A stretch of DNA of 64,000 nucleotides from Gemmatimonadota bacterium (GTDB lineage: Bacteria; Gemmatimonadota; Gemmatimonadetes; Longimicrobiales; Gaopeijiaceae): the NCBI GenBank assembly GCA_028874985.1, contig JAPPGI010000230.1, forward strand, positions 1 through 64,000, in the 5' to 3' direction. Positions 20,845 to 29,655 of this stretch are shown here, piece by piece (position 1 is the first letter of the stretch; the number at the start of each line of letters is the position of its first letter). The position numbers and the translations under genes were made by a program. The notes under the pieces were generated by a model. It saw nothing but the letters and a program-made list of their open reading frames with translations, had not been told where the DNA came from and searched no databases.

Positions 20845-23199
20845 CTAGCGCCTCCAATCCTCCGGTCCCGGGATTCCCCGGCTGAAGAAGACCTCCAGTC
20901 CGGTCTCGGACGCCAGCGCGATCGCGGCCTCTCTTCCCTCGGGCCCGGGCGGCGGTCCACGCACGATTTCCCGCACATGTCCTGTCGCCGGGTCACGCAG
21001 GATCGCCACCGGCCGGTCGGTCTCCCGATCTATGGTGTAGGATCGCCCGCCGCTGTAAAACGTGATGTCGGCGAGCGTCCCGGCCCACGCATCCGGTGCC
21101 GGGACCGCGAAGGTGAAGAAGGAACTTCCGTCGCCGTCCGCGATTTCGGGCATGTCGAACAGCAGGGAGAACAGTTCCTCGCCGTCGGCGGCGCGACCGG
21201 CGATACGGTGCCGGCCGCCGTACCGGGGAAGTGACGGCGCCGCATCGATCACTATGGCGGGCTCGAGGAACGGAATACCCTGGGCGTCGACCCCGCCGGA
21301 AAGCAGCAGCACCCGCGTAGCCGGTCTCATTCCGGCCGCCAGGGTGTCCCCCTCATCTTCGACACGGAAACGCAACGCGTTGGCGAAGTGATAGTCGCCA
21401 ATCCAGTGGGTCTCGCAGTAGGTCATCAGGTCGGGCACCTCCGGGTCGACCAGCTCGCCGACGCCGAAATCGTATCCCCACGCATTGATCGCGCCGGTCC
21501 CGGAAGGATAGTTCAGGTCCCCTCTTCCCGCACTGCAACGGTTGGCGTGAAGGAGATCGAAGTTGTGACCCAGTTCGTGAGCAATCGTCGTACTCCGGGG
21601 GATCGAAAAGCTGACGCGCCCGGGCGCCTCGGCAAGCCCGATCGCGCTACCCTCCAGGCTCGCCTCCACCATCATTCCCAGGTAGTGGCCCGCGCCGCCT
21701 TCCGCGGTCCGGATGAGTTTGACCTTGGCCAACAGCTTGGCGGCCGTGTTGTGCCGGGTGATGATGGGCCTGTGGACCGTCAACTCCATGTCGCCCACCG
21801 GCAGCAGATCTCGCACCCTCCATAGCAGGGTGTCCTCTTCCGTCATGTTATTGGTGAGATCCACGATCGATTTATCCCCGAATTTCTCAAGGACAAAGGG
21901 AACGACGGTCAGGTCCAGCGTGGGCATTTCCACCACATCCGGCTGCAGACGACCTTCGGCGGGAATGCGCTTTCTGACCCCCGGATCCGGATCGAGTTCA
22001 TCGTGCGGGTCGACCTCGATGACCATTTGCAGCCCGGGCTCGACTACGGACGCCGGGATGACGGCGTTGGAAGATGTCTCCAGATCGCCCTCGTCGACCT
22101 CCGTGGGGATCGTGCGCTCGAGCCCGGGGATGTCCACGACCCGGATTCGCGACCCCGAAGCATCGTAGAACGTGGCCCTCACGGGTGGAATCCGGGCGGA
22201 GTTGTCCTTCTCCGCCGTGACGAACACCCTCAGCAGCGCCGAGTCCCCCGCGACCAGGGGGACCGGATAGGGGATCGACTGAACGGCCTGGGTCAGGTAT
22301 GCGTCTCCTTCGCGCCCGCAGGTCTTCACGCGTCGCTTGAGAATCCCGTCCAGCCAGTCGGCGAAATCGGGGTTGGCGGGTGCACAGATCCCCGTCTCGC
22401 CGGCGATGAACTCGTCCAGCGACCGAAGCGCGGTCAGTTCGCGCGGAAGCTCTCCCTTCAGTTGGGGGTTTTGCGACAGGTGCAGCCGGCCCAAATCCGT
22501 CAGTTTCCCCAGCGCCGGGGGGATTCCTCCGCTGAGGTCGTTGTCGCGCAGGGAGAGGCTCCAGAGTCCTCCGAGGTTGCCGAGTTCCGGAGGAATGGGC
22601 CCGGTGAGGCTGTTCTCTCCCAGGTCGAGGTAGATAAGCTTCACCAGCCTACCTAGTTCGCCGGGGATCGAGCCGGTCAGGCCGGGCTCCTCTCCCCGCC
22701 CGGTCTGACTCAGCCTCAGGATCCTGAGTCGGGAGAGACCACCGATCCGGGCGGGGATCGAACCGGTCAGGTCGGATCGGGAAAAATCCAGCTCGGTAAG
22801 TCCGGAGAGTCGGCCGATGTCATCCGGTATGGGGCCGGAGACCTCGTTCCAGCGTATCACGAATCTCTCCAGCCCGGAGAGGTCGCCGATGTCCGGCGGC
22901 AGCTTTCCGGACAGTCGGTTGAAGCCCAGGTCGATGACGCTGACCCGGCCATCCTCGTTCGTATCGACGCCGTACCATTCGCCGAGAGGGGCCGTCGTGA
23001 GCCAGTTCCTGTTCGCACGCCACCCGTTTCCCTCCGTGGCCTCGTAGAAGGTGGACAGGACACCTCGATCACCGGGGTGCTCGACCACCACGGGGGGCGT
23101 CTCCTCGCAGCAGGTCAGCACCACGGCGACCGCCACGGTCCAGACCCGAAGTCCGGTGCCGGCGGCCCACGGACCGCGAGGCATGCAGCGAGCGTCCAT
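20845..23199 (-). CDS. Lipoprotein with plant-type LRRs fused to a metzincin protease
   Basis: 784 residues from ATG 23199, favoured by GGAGAG about 11 bases upstream; 23238 is an alternative. Lipobox VVLTC (Cys30). After an N-cap (FYEATEGNGW...WYGV) come seven repeats of the plant type LxGxIPxxLGxLxxL (about 65-265), closed by a two-cysteine cap (ICAPANPDF). The C-terminal half holds HELGHNFDLLH at 541-551, the metzincin signature with Asp where Gly is usual, and a Met-turn DLMTYC (Met592). The product should be a surface-anchored zinc protease with a binding domain built in. Two other lipoproteins in the window share the LRR part but lack the protease. Family assignment is firm; the target is unknown. 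Confidence 0.85.
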   Translation of the reverse strand: MDARCMPRGPWAAGTGLRVWTVAVAVVLTCCEETPPVVVEHPGDRGVLSTFYEATEGNGWRANRNWLTTAPLGEWYGVDTNEDGRVSVIDLGFNRLSGKLPPDIGDLSGLERFVIRWNEVSGPIPDDIGRLSGLTELDFSRSDLTGSIPARIGGLSRLRILRLSQTGRGEEPGLTGSIPGELGRLVKLIYLDLGENSLTGPIPPELGNLGGLWSLSLRDNDLSGGIPPALGKLTDLGRLHLSQNPQLKGELPRELTALRSLDEFIAGETGICAPANPDFADWLDGILKRRVKTCGREGDAYLTQAVQSIPYPVPLVAGDSALLRVFVTAEKDNSARIPPVRATFYDASGSRIRVVDIPGLERTIPTEVDEGDLETSSNAVIPASVVEPGLQMVIEVDPHDELDPDPGVRKRIPAEGRLQPDVVEMPTLDLTVVPFVLEKFGDKSIVDLTNNMTEEDTLLWRVRDLLPVGDMELTVHRPIITRHNTAAKLLAKVKLIRTAEGGAGHYLGMMVEASLEGSAIGLAEAPGRVSFSIPRSTTIAHELGHNFDLLHANRCSAGRGDLNYPSGTGAINAWGYDFGVGELVDPEVPDLMTYCETHWIGDYHFANALRFRVEDEGDTLAAGMRPATRVLLLSGGVDAQGIPFLEPAIVIDAAPSLPRYGGRHRIAGRAADGEELFSLLFDMPEIADGDGSSFFTFAVPAPDAWAGTLADITFYSGGRSYTIDRETDRPVAILRDPATGHVREIVRGPPPGPEGREAAIALASETGLEVFFSRGIPGPEDWRR

Positions 23200-23267
23200 T
23201 TCCGGCGACTCTCTCCAACAGTATCGGCCAAAGCTCATCCGAACCTACAGTCTATCTGTCGTACCGC

Positions 23268-23321
23268 CCCCGTGCCAGGACGGATCCCCGTGCCAGGACG
23301 GATCCCCGTGCCAGGACGGAT
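23268..23321. repeat. Three tandem copies of an 18-base unit
   Basis: CCCCGTGCCAGGACGGAT occurs three times head to tail without mismatch, between the LRR-protease gene and the DUF819 gene. The unit length is a multiple of three, but I see no convincing gene over it. Confidence 0.9.
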
Positions 23322-23523
23322 TGCCACTCGATGTCACGACCCGGATTCCAGCCTCCATACGGGTCGGCGCCGGCTTCCGGCGGCAGCAGTCGCTCCGAAT
23401 GCAGTCGGCGTACCGGTTGACGCGGTACGGTTCGACAGCTTACCAAGGAAGGGTACGAAGTTGGGCGGATGTCATTTCTCCGGCCGGCCCTCCTCACCAC
23501 GTACCGACCGAAGCGGAGGCACA

Positions 23524-24717
23524 ATGGAACCACAAGCGACCGCACTCATCAACGACCCAATGGCGGTCTTCGCCTTCCTGGCCGGAATCGTGGCCCTGGT
23601 CTTCTGGCTCTCGGAGCTGCCCCGCCTCCGGGGGCTCTTCGAGGTCGTCCCGCCGGTCATCTACGTCTACTTCCTGCCCATGCTCGCGACCACCGCCGGG
23701 ATCACGCCGGCCGACTCGCCGCTCTACGACTGGACGGTCCCGTACCTGCTTCTCTTCGCGCTGTTGCTGCTCATGGTCTCGGTGGACATCCGCGGCATCA
23801 TGAGGTTGGGCAGAATGGCGCTTTTCATGGTTGCGGCGGGTACGCTCGGGATCGTCGTCGGAGGGCCGGTGTCGCTGCTGCTCTTCCAGAGCTGGCTGCC
23901 CGCCGACGCGTGGACGGGGTTCGCCGCGCTCTCGGGCAGCTGGATCGGGGGGACCGCCAACATGGTCGCGATCGCCGAGAGCGTGGGGACATCGCCCGAC
24001 GCGATGGGACCCGTGATCGTGGTCGACACGGTCGTGGGGTACGGGTGGATGGGGGTGCTGATCGCGTTGTCCGGATTCCAGCAACGCTACGACCGGCGCA
24101 CCGGGGCCGCAACCGAGGCGGTCGAAGAGACGAACCGCCGTCTCGAGACGCAGGAGGGGGAGCGGCGGGCCATGACGCTGCGCGACGCGATCCTGATGAT
24201 CGGCACGGGAATGGCTTGCGCGGTCGTCGCCGCGTGGGCCGGAAGGAATCTGCCCGCCCTGGGCGATCCCACGATCATCAGCGGCACGACCTGGGCGGTC
24301 CTCATCGTCGTCACCGGAGGCCTGCTCCTGTCGTTCACCCCGGTGAGACGGCTGGAAAAGGCCGGTGCGTCGAACCTCGGCTACACGGCCCTGTACCTGC
24401 TCCTGGCCGGCATAGGGGCACAGGCGGACCTGCGGGCCGTGCTCGACGCGCCCGTCTACCTCGCGGCCGGGGCGGTGTGGATCGCGATCCACGTGGCCGT
24501 GCTGCTGCTCGCCGCCCGGCTGGTGCGCGCGCCCCTCTTCTTCGTCGCGACGGGGAGCATGGCCAACATCGGCGGGGCGGTCTCCGCGCCGGTGGTCGCG
24601 GGAGTGTACCACCGGGCGATGGCCCCGGTAGGGCTCCTTATGGCCGTTGCGGGGTATGTTCTCGGGATCTACGGGGCGCTGGCCTGCGCGTGGCTTCTGG
24701 GCCTGGTCGGCGGGTGA
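23524..24717 (+). CDS. DUF819 family membrane protein (putative transporter)
   Basis: 397 residues from ATG 23524; the frame is open upstream, but the hydrophobic protein begins here. About eleven membrane segments, with the conserved SGSWIGGTANMVAIAE and GSMANIGGAVSAPVVA motifs that occur once in each half, matching DUF819 (YjcL-like). The inverted two-fold arrangement resembles that of sodium-coupled carriers. The substrate is unknown. It stands alone: the stop is followed by a repeat element at 24732. Confidence 0.85.
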   Translation: MEPQATALINDPMAVFAFLAGIVALVFWLSELPRLRGLFEVVPPVIYVYFLPMLATTAGITPADSPLYDWTVPYLLLFALLLLMVSVDIRGIMRLGRMALFMVAAGTLGIVVGGPVSLLLFQSWLPADAWTGFAALSGSWIGGTANMVAIAESVGTSPDAMGPVIVVDTVVGYGWMGVLIALSGFQQRYDRRTGAATEAVEETNRRLETQEGERRAMTLRDAILMIGTGMACAVVAAWAGRNLPALGDPTIISGTTWAVLIVVTGGLLLSFTPVRRLEKAGASNLGYTALYLLLAGIGAQADLRAVLDAPVYLAAGAVWIAIHVAVLLLAARLVRAPLFFVATGSMANIGGAVSAPVVAGVYHRAMAPVGLLMAVAGYVLGIYGALACAWLLGLVGG

Positions 24718-24731
24718 GGGCGCCGTGACTG

Positions 24732-24982
24732 CTAGCAGCCCGTGGACAAACCTCCCACGGCATTCGAGCGGCGCTGCATCCCCGCTGGACCGCTTCGCCC
24801 GCCCGCCCACAGTGTAATGTATACTTTACAATATGTAATCCATGATTTACAGTTACCATGCCCGGGGCTTGGCTCTGCGTTGCTCCTTGGGCCGGTAGCG
24901 CTGCTACCAGCCCTTCGTCGCGCCTTGCCAGCGGGGCGCTTCGCCGCTCTCGGTGCTCGCGCGAGATTATCCACGGACTGCT
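24732..24982. mobile_element. Non-coding element with terminal inverted repeats
   Basis: Left end CTAGCAGCCCGTGGACAAA (24732-24750), right end TTATCCACGGACTGCT (24967-24982), an imperfect inverted pair around 251 bases with no gene. Inside are an AT-rich palindromic block (24813-24851) and a segment matching CTCTGCGTTGCTCC. A shorter relative in the opposite orientation occupies 53665-53845 and shares the ends, the GGCATTCGAGCGGCG segment and the inner CTCTGCGTTGCTCC. It looks like a miniature element or the remains of an insertion sequence. Nothing else is seen in the gene-free stretch 24718-25166. Confidence 0.6.
24813..24851. repeat. AT-rich TGTAA/TTTACA palindromes
   Basis: TGTAATGTATACTTTACA (24813-24830), then TGTAATCCATGATTTACA (24834-24851). 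Each has TGTAA and TTACA arms. They resemble the blocks at 14275-14303 and 29529-29592 and lie inside the inverted-repeat element. Confidence 0.6.
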
Positions 24983-25166
24983 CGGAGCCAAGTGGACGGA
25001 ACCGGGGCTGTCATGTAAACTGGAAGACGAACGTACGTAGATTGGAAGCCGAAGGACGGCCTGAAACTCAAGCAACGGGAGAGGCGCCCGCGGCGTGTTA
25101 CCCACCGGGCGGGCATCCGCCTCTCAGTGCTTCGGGCGACTGACCCCGAATCGAAAGGACCTTACC

Positions 25167-26717
25167 ATGCCGGAACTGATCGAACACCCGCGTTCCCGGA
25201 GTCCGCTGGGCACTTTGGCCGTCGTGGCCGCGGCGCTGCTGGGCGGATGTAGCGAGCCACCCGAGGTACTGATACCGTCGAGCATCACCGTCTCGCCCGC
25301 TGCGGCGACGCTGGAGGACATAGGGGATACCGTGCACCTCAGCGCCACTGTGATGGATCAGCACGGAGAGGTCATGACGGGCGTCGCGGTCAAATGGCTG
25401 GCGAGCGACCCCAAAATCGCAGTGGTCGTCGGCAACGGTCTCGTGAGGGCCGTACGTCACGGGACGTCAAGCGTGTGGGCCTTCATCGAGGCGGTTCTGG
25501 ACACTACCGTCGTCACGGTCGAATTCGGGCCGCGGGGGCGGTTGGTGTCGATCTACGAAGCGTTGGACGGGCCGAATTGGGTCAACGACACCAACTGGGG
25601 GACGGCGCAGCCGCTCGATTCCTGGCACGGCATTACCACGGACGCCGCCGGAAACGTCGTCCAGCTTCTCCTCTCCGATAATGGGTTGGGAGGTGCCATT
25701 CCTCCTGAAATCGGCTTGCAGGAGCATCTCCGGTACCTGGATCTCAGCTCAAATCCCATAGGTGGCGAGGTCCCGCCGGAAATCGGGGACCTCCGCAACC
25801 TGACGGAGCTCGATCTCTCGGGCACCTCGTTGCAGGGCGGGCTTCCACCCGAAATCGGCAACCTGCAGAACCTCGAGACTCTCAGCCTCGTGGGGACGAC
25901 GCTGACGGACCCGCTCCCGCCCGAAATCGGCAACCTCCGGAGCCTGACGTCGCTCGATGTCGCGGGGACGGGGCTAGCCGGCGGCGCGATTTCCGGCCCG
26001 ATTCCGCCCGAATTCGGGAACCTCGAGAACCTCATGTCGCTGAACCTCAGCGCCAACCGGTTTTCGGGCTCGATCCCGCCCGAAATCGGCAACCTCCGGA
26101 ACCTGTCCTCGCTGTCCCTCGGTTCCAACGTGCTGACGGGCTCGATCCCGCCCGAAATCGGAAACCTCCAGAACCTCTCGTCGCTGTCGGTTGCGGCCAA
26201 TAGGCTGACGGGCTCGATCCCACCCGAAATCGGCAACCTCCGGAACCTCAGATCGATCGATCTCTCCAGCAACCGGTTGACAGGCTCGCTCCCGCCCGAG
26301 ATCGGAGGCCTTCAGAATCTCCGGAACCTATACCTCCTCTCCAACCGGTTGACGGGCTCGCTCCCGCCCGAAATCGGAGACCTCCGGAATCTGCGGCAGC
26401 TCCGGCTCAACGACAACGAATTGTCCGGGGTGCCGCCGGAAATCGGCAACCTCTCGAGCCTCACCAACCTCTGGATCAGTCAGAACAAGTGGACAGGCTC
26501 CCTCCCGCCTGAGCTGGGGAAACTCGGGAATCTGAGATCGCTGTGGGTGTTTTCCAACCCGTTGAGCGGCCGTCTTCCGGTAGAATTGACCTCGTTGAGT
26601 CTCACCGCGTTCTACTGGAGCGAAACGGATCTCTGTGCGCCCACCGACGACGAGTTCCAGGAATGGCTGGCGTCGATCGGCGACAATCTGGCCGGGGAGA
26701 ATTGCGAGGACGGTTAG
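25167..26717 (+). CDS. Lipoprotein with Ig-like domain and 13 plant-type LRRs
   Basis: 516 residues from ATG 25167, which follows GAAAGGACC at a good distance and opens a lipoprotein signal (LLGGC, Cys28). A Big_2-like domain (about 35-115) precedes an N-cap (IYEALDGPNW...SWHGI), then 13 repeats of about 24 residues with the core PPEIGNLxNL, ending in the CAPTDDEFQEWLASI cap with two cysteines. Near-identical DNA over 25900-26500 shows recent repeat expansion. It should be displayed outside the cell and bind protein or carbohydrate; no catalytic domain is present. The Ig-like stalk sets it apart from the two other LRR lipoproteins in the window. Confidence 0.85.
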   Translation: MPELIEHPRSRSPLGTLAVVAAALLGGCSEPPEVLIPSSITVSPAAATLEDIGDTVHLSATVMDQHGEVMTGVAVKWLASDPKIAVVVGNGLVRAVRHGTSSVWAFIEAVLDTTVVTVEFGPRGRLVSIYEALDGPNWVNDTNWGTAQPLDSWHGITTDAAGNVVQLLLSDNGLGGAIPPEIGLQEHLRYLDLSSNPIGGEVPPEIGDLRNLTELDLSGTSLQGGLPPEIGNLQNLETLSLVGTTLTDPLPPEIGNLRSLTSLDVAGTGLAGGAISGPIPPEFGNLENLMSLNLSANRFSGSIPPEIGNLRNLSSLSLGSNVLTGSIPPEIGNLQNLSSLSVAANRLTGSIPPEIGNLRNLRSIDLSSNRLTGSLPPEIGGLQNLRNLYLLSNRLTGSLPPEIGDLRNLRQLRLNDNELSGVPPEIGNLSSLTNLWISQNKWTGSLPPELGKLGNLRSLWVFSNPLSGRLPVELTSLSLTAFYWSETDLCAPTDDEFQEWLASIGDNLAGENCEDG

Positions 26718-26736
26718 GAGGAGCCCGTGTACGGGG

Positions 26737-28044
26737 TCACCTGCCTTCCTCCGCCTGGATCATCGCCGCCACCTCCCGCACCTCGTCGAGGACGCGCAGC
26801 AGGTTCCCGCTCCACAGCATGCCGACCTGTTCCTCCGTGTAGCCACGGCGCACGAGCTCGAGGGTGACGTTGAAGGTCTCCGACGCGTCGTCCCAGCCGG
26901 CCACGCCGCCGCCGCCGTCGAAATCGGAGCTGATCCCGACGTGCTCGATGCCGATCAGGTCGACCATGTAGTCGATGTGGTCGACGAAGTCCGCGACGGT
27001 GACATCGGGGGGACCGGATTCGGCGAGCCGCTTGGCTGCCGCCGCGCGTATCCGGCGCATCCTGGCCGCGTAGCCGTCGCGCCGGTCGTCGGGGAGCGCC
27101 GCCACCGCCTCGCGGTCGAGGATCTCGAACCCCCTCTCGGCGGCGATCTCGGCCTGGGCGGCGTTCATTGCCGCCCACCAGGCCGCGCCCTTCTCGGCGT
27201 CGACGAAGCCGCGCAGCGCCACCGCGTGGACGACGCCCCCGTTTTCCGCCACCGCGTGGAGCGCCTCGTCGTCGAGGTTGCGGCTCCTGTCGCTCAGCGT
27301 CCTTGCCGAGGAGTGCGAAGCGATGACCGGCGCGCGGCTGAGCTCGAGCGTCTGCATGATCGACTCCTTCGACGGATGCGAGATGTCGACGATTATCCCG
27401 AGGCGGTTCATCTCGGCGATCGCCTGGCGGCCCATCTCGCTGAGCCCGTTGTGGAGCCAGTTGCCGTCCTGCTCGCCCGAGTGGGCGTCGGAGAGCTGGC
27501 TGGGGCCGGTGTGGGCGAGCGACATGTAGCGGGCGCCGCGGTCGTAGAACTCCTCGATGCGCCCGATGTCGGTGCCCAGCGGGTAGGCGTTCTCGACCCC
27601 GATCATCGCGACCAGCTTGCCGGTGGCGGCGATCCGGCGCACGTCGCCGGAGGTGTACGCCAGCTCGATGCGGCCGGGGGCGTACTCGTTCACGAGGCGG
27701 TGGATGGCGTCGAACTTGTCGATCGCGTTGGCGTAGGCGGACGCGTAGCCCTCTTCGTCGAGGGGGCCCTGGCGGGTGTAGACGATCAGCCAGCCCACGT
27801 CGAGCCCGCCCGCCTCCATCTTGGGGAGCGTGGCCTGCGTGGGCAGATCCATGGTGTAGTTGCGGTCGTCGGTGAAGTTGTCCGTGGTGAAATCGATGTG
27901 GGTGTCGAGGGTGATGATGCGGTCGTGGATCCCCTGGGCTCGGGCGACCAGCTCCTCCTCCGTTTCCTGGGCGGGAGTGGTCTCGGCGAGCGTGGTCGCG
28001 AGGACGAGCGGGACGATGGCAACGAGGGATCGGTGGGTTCTCAT
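26737..28044 (-). CDS. Exported membrane dipeptidase (peptidase M19)
   Basis: 435 residues with a signal peptide (ending TTPAQE, about 26). The metal ligands of renal-dipeptidase-like enzymes are recognisable: LDTHID near 45-50, a central Glu in IGVENAYPLG, DISHPS, and ASHSSAR, followed by HVGISSDFDGGGG near the end. These zinc enzymes hydrolyse dipeptides, including D-amino-acid dipeptides. Here it is probably periplasmic and releases amino acids from peptides brought in by the outer-membrane receptors. Length is normal. It converges on the LRR gene with a 19-base gap; its divergent neighbour region holds the zinc-ribbon fragment. Confidence 0.92.
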   Translation of the reverse strand: MRTHRSLVAIVPLVLATTLAETTPAQETEEELVARAQGIHDRIITLDTHIDFTTDNFTDDRNYTMDLPTQATLPKMEAGGLDVGWLIVYTRQGPLDEEGYASAYANAIDKFDAIHRLVNEYAPGRIELAYTSGDVRRIAATGKLVAMIGVENAYPLGTDIGRIEEFYDRGARYMSLAHTGPSQLSDAHSGEQDGNWLHNGLSEMGRQAIAEMNRLGIIVDISHPSKESIMQTLELSRAPVIASHSSARTLSDRSRNLDDEALHAVAENGGVVHAVALRGFVDAEKGAAWWAAMNAAQAEIAAERGFEILDREAVAALPDDRRDGYAARMRRIRAAAAKRLAESGPPDVTVADFVDHIDYMVDLIGIEHVGISSDFDGGGGVAGWDDASETFNVTLELVRRGYTEEQVGMLWSGNLLRVLDEVREVAAMIQAEEGR

Positions 28045-28123
28045 GCGGGACTCCGTGGGTGTGGGTGAGGGGCTGGTGTGGCGTTCAAGATAGCGGACGG
28101 GGCTGTGGGCGGCATCCGCGTCT

Positions 28124-28272
28124 GCCCGAGTTCGCCGCGTGGCGCTACGGGAACCAGTTCGGGCGGCGCCGTCGGAAGGTCGCGGCATACTCCGGGGTTG
28201 TGATCGCCGCCGCCACGGGTCTGGCTGTTGGCGGCCTCGCGGCAGGTGTGGCGATCTCGACGTCGCTGCTCC
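28124..28272 (+). pseudogene. Fragment of the zinc-ribbon membrane protein family
   Basis: This reads PEFAAWRYGNQFGRRRRK, then a Gly/Ala-rich membrane segment, closely matching the region around residues 98-145 of the intact gene that begins at 28330. Neither the zinc ribbon nor the tail is present and there is no plausible start, so it is a partial duplication about 490 bases upstream of the matching part of the intact copy. Confidence 0.75.
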
Positions 28273-28329
28273 GCTGGGCGAAGTTGTCCGAAGGGCGGCA
28301 AACCGGGGAAGATTGTACTTTGATCTCCC

Positions 28330-29382
28330 ATGTTCACGACCTGCATGTATTGCAAGAAACCCCTCGGCTCGAACGAGGTGATCGAGTCCTTTCCCGTCGG
28401 ACGCCGACTCGCCTTCGATGCCGCGCGGGGGCGCCTCTGGGTCGTCTGCCGCAAGTGTGAGCGTTGGAACCTCACGCCGCTGGAGGAGCGCTGGGAGGCG
28501 GTCGAGGACTGCGAGCGGATCTTCCGGGGCACGCGGGTCCGCGCCTCGACCGAGAACATCGGGTTGGCCAGGCATCCCGAGGGCCTCACGCTGGTGCGCA
28601 TCGGCGAACCGCTGCGGCCGGAGTTCGCCGCCTGGCGTTACGGGGACCAGTTCGGGCGCCGCCGCCGGAAGGTGGCCGTGTACGGCGGCGTCGTGATCGC
28701 TGCCGCCACCGGGCTGGCCGTCGGCGGGCTGGTGGCGGGTGCGGCGATCTCGACCGTGTTGCTCCCCTTCCAGGTCATGCAAATCTACCTCATGGGAGGG
28801 GCAAACTGGCGGCGTGTCAGGGTGCGACTGGCGGACGGTCGCGCGCTGGTCCTCAAGCGTCACCTGGGCAAGGTGCCGGCCCGATTGCGCCCTGCGGACG
28901 GTGACGGCATGGGCTTCCGGATCGAGGTGGAGATGTACTCCCTGCGAAGAGGCACGGAGAGGTTCCGGATCGAGGGCGAAGCGGCCACCGGCGCGGCTGC
29001 GACCATACTCGCGACGGCGAACGCCTCCGGTGGAACCGAGGCGACCGTGCAGGACGCGGTGGGCCGGATCGAGGCCACGGGCAGCGCGGAGAGCCTGATC
29101 TCGGATCTCGCGGCCGCGAACGATTTCAAGGATGGAGTGGGAAGGCCCGGGTTGATCGGGAACATGCCCGAACCGACCCGGCTGGCCCTCGAGATGGCGC
29201 TCCACGAGGAGCAGGAACGCCGCGCGCTCGAAGGCGAACTGTGGCTGCTGGAGCAGGCGTGGAGAGACGCGGAGGAACTCGCGGCGATCTCCGACGACCT
29301 GCTGCTGCCGGAGGCCGCGCAGGACTTCGTCCGGGAGCGAGGGTTGGAGGGGGACGCCGGAGACAGCGGGCGGGCGAGCTGA
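28330..29382 (+). CDS. Zinc-ribbon membrane protein of unknown family, copy B
   Basis: 350 residues. Architecture is the same as copy A at 19751-20779: zinc ribbon with Cys5/Cys8 and Cys40/Cys43, a conserved 45-115 region (TPLEERWEAVEDCERIFRGT), one membrane segment (about 117-145), a divergent middle domain, and a conserved helical tail with MALHEEQERRALEGELWLLE. The near identity of ribbon and tail between copies, against the divergent middle, suggests duplication followed by selection on the middle. I do not recognise the family and assign no function. A truncated copy lies just upstream, so this locus has undergone tandem rearrangement. Confidence 0.75.
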   Translation: MFTTCMYCKKPLGSNEVIESFPVGRRLAFDAARGRLWVVCRKCERWNLTPLEERWEAVEDCERIFRGTRVRASTENIGLARHPEGLTLVRIGEPLRPEFAAWRYGDQFGRRRRKVAVYGGVVIAAATGLAVGGLVAGAAISTVLLPFQVMQIYLMGGANWRRVRVRLADGRALVLKRHLGKVPARLRPADGDGMGFRIEVEMYSLRRGTERFRIEGEAATGAAATILATANASGGTEATVQDAVGRIEATGSAESLISDLAAANDFKDGVGRPGLIGNMPEPTRLALEMALHEEQERRALEGELWLLEQAWRDAEELAAISDDLLLPEAAQDFVRERGLEGDAGDSGRAS

Positions 29383-29528
29383 CGGCCGAGTACCTGGGCC
29401 GGCCTACTCCCCATACATCTTCCGTGATCAGCCGAACCTTGCGAATCTCGGCGCCAACGGTGGGATTGAGGTCGGCGAAGTGAATGCTAGGCCCTCTGCG
29501 AAACCTGAGTGAGAATTGACAACCGTGC

Positions 29529-29592
29529 TTTACATTATGTGAACCGTGGTTTACACATAGCCAGTCACAGCCATGTAATTACCGTAATTACA
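29529..29592. repeat. AT-rich palindromes, TTTACAT type
   Basis: TTTACATTATGT (29529-29540) and GTTTACACAT (29549-29558) precede a perfect palindrome TGTAATTAC-C-GTAATTACA (29574-29592). No gene lies in 29383-29655. The sequence type matches the blocks at 14275 and 24813. Confidence 0.7.
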
Positions 29593-29655
29593 CTTCGGCC
29601 ACCGCCAAGCCGAGCGCGCTCATCGGAGGTGGCTGCGCGGCCCACCCCCGGCCGG

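Noticed and set aside
25690-26570. Regular DNA repeats that might suggest a CRISPR array
   Set aside because: The 72-base periodicity encodes in-frame leucine-rich repeats; there are no unique spacers between constant repeats.
28041-28601. Minus-strand frame over the zinc-ribbon fragment
   Set aside because: Its translation is the complement of the zinc-ribbon gene and lacks a family of its own.
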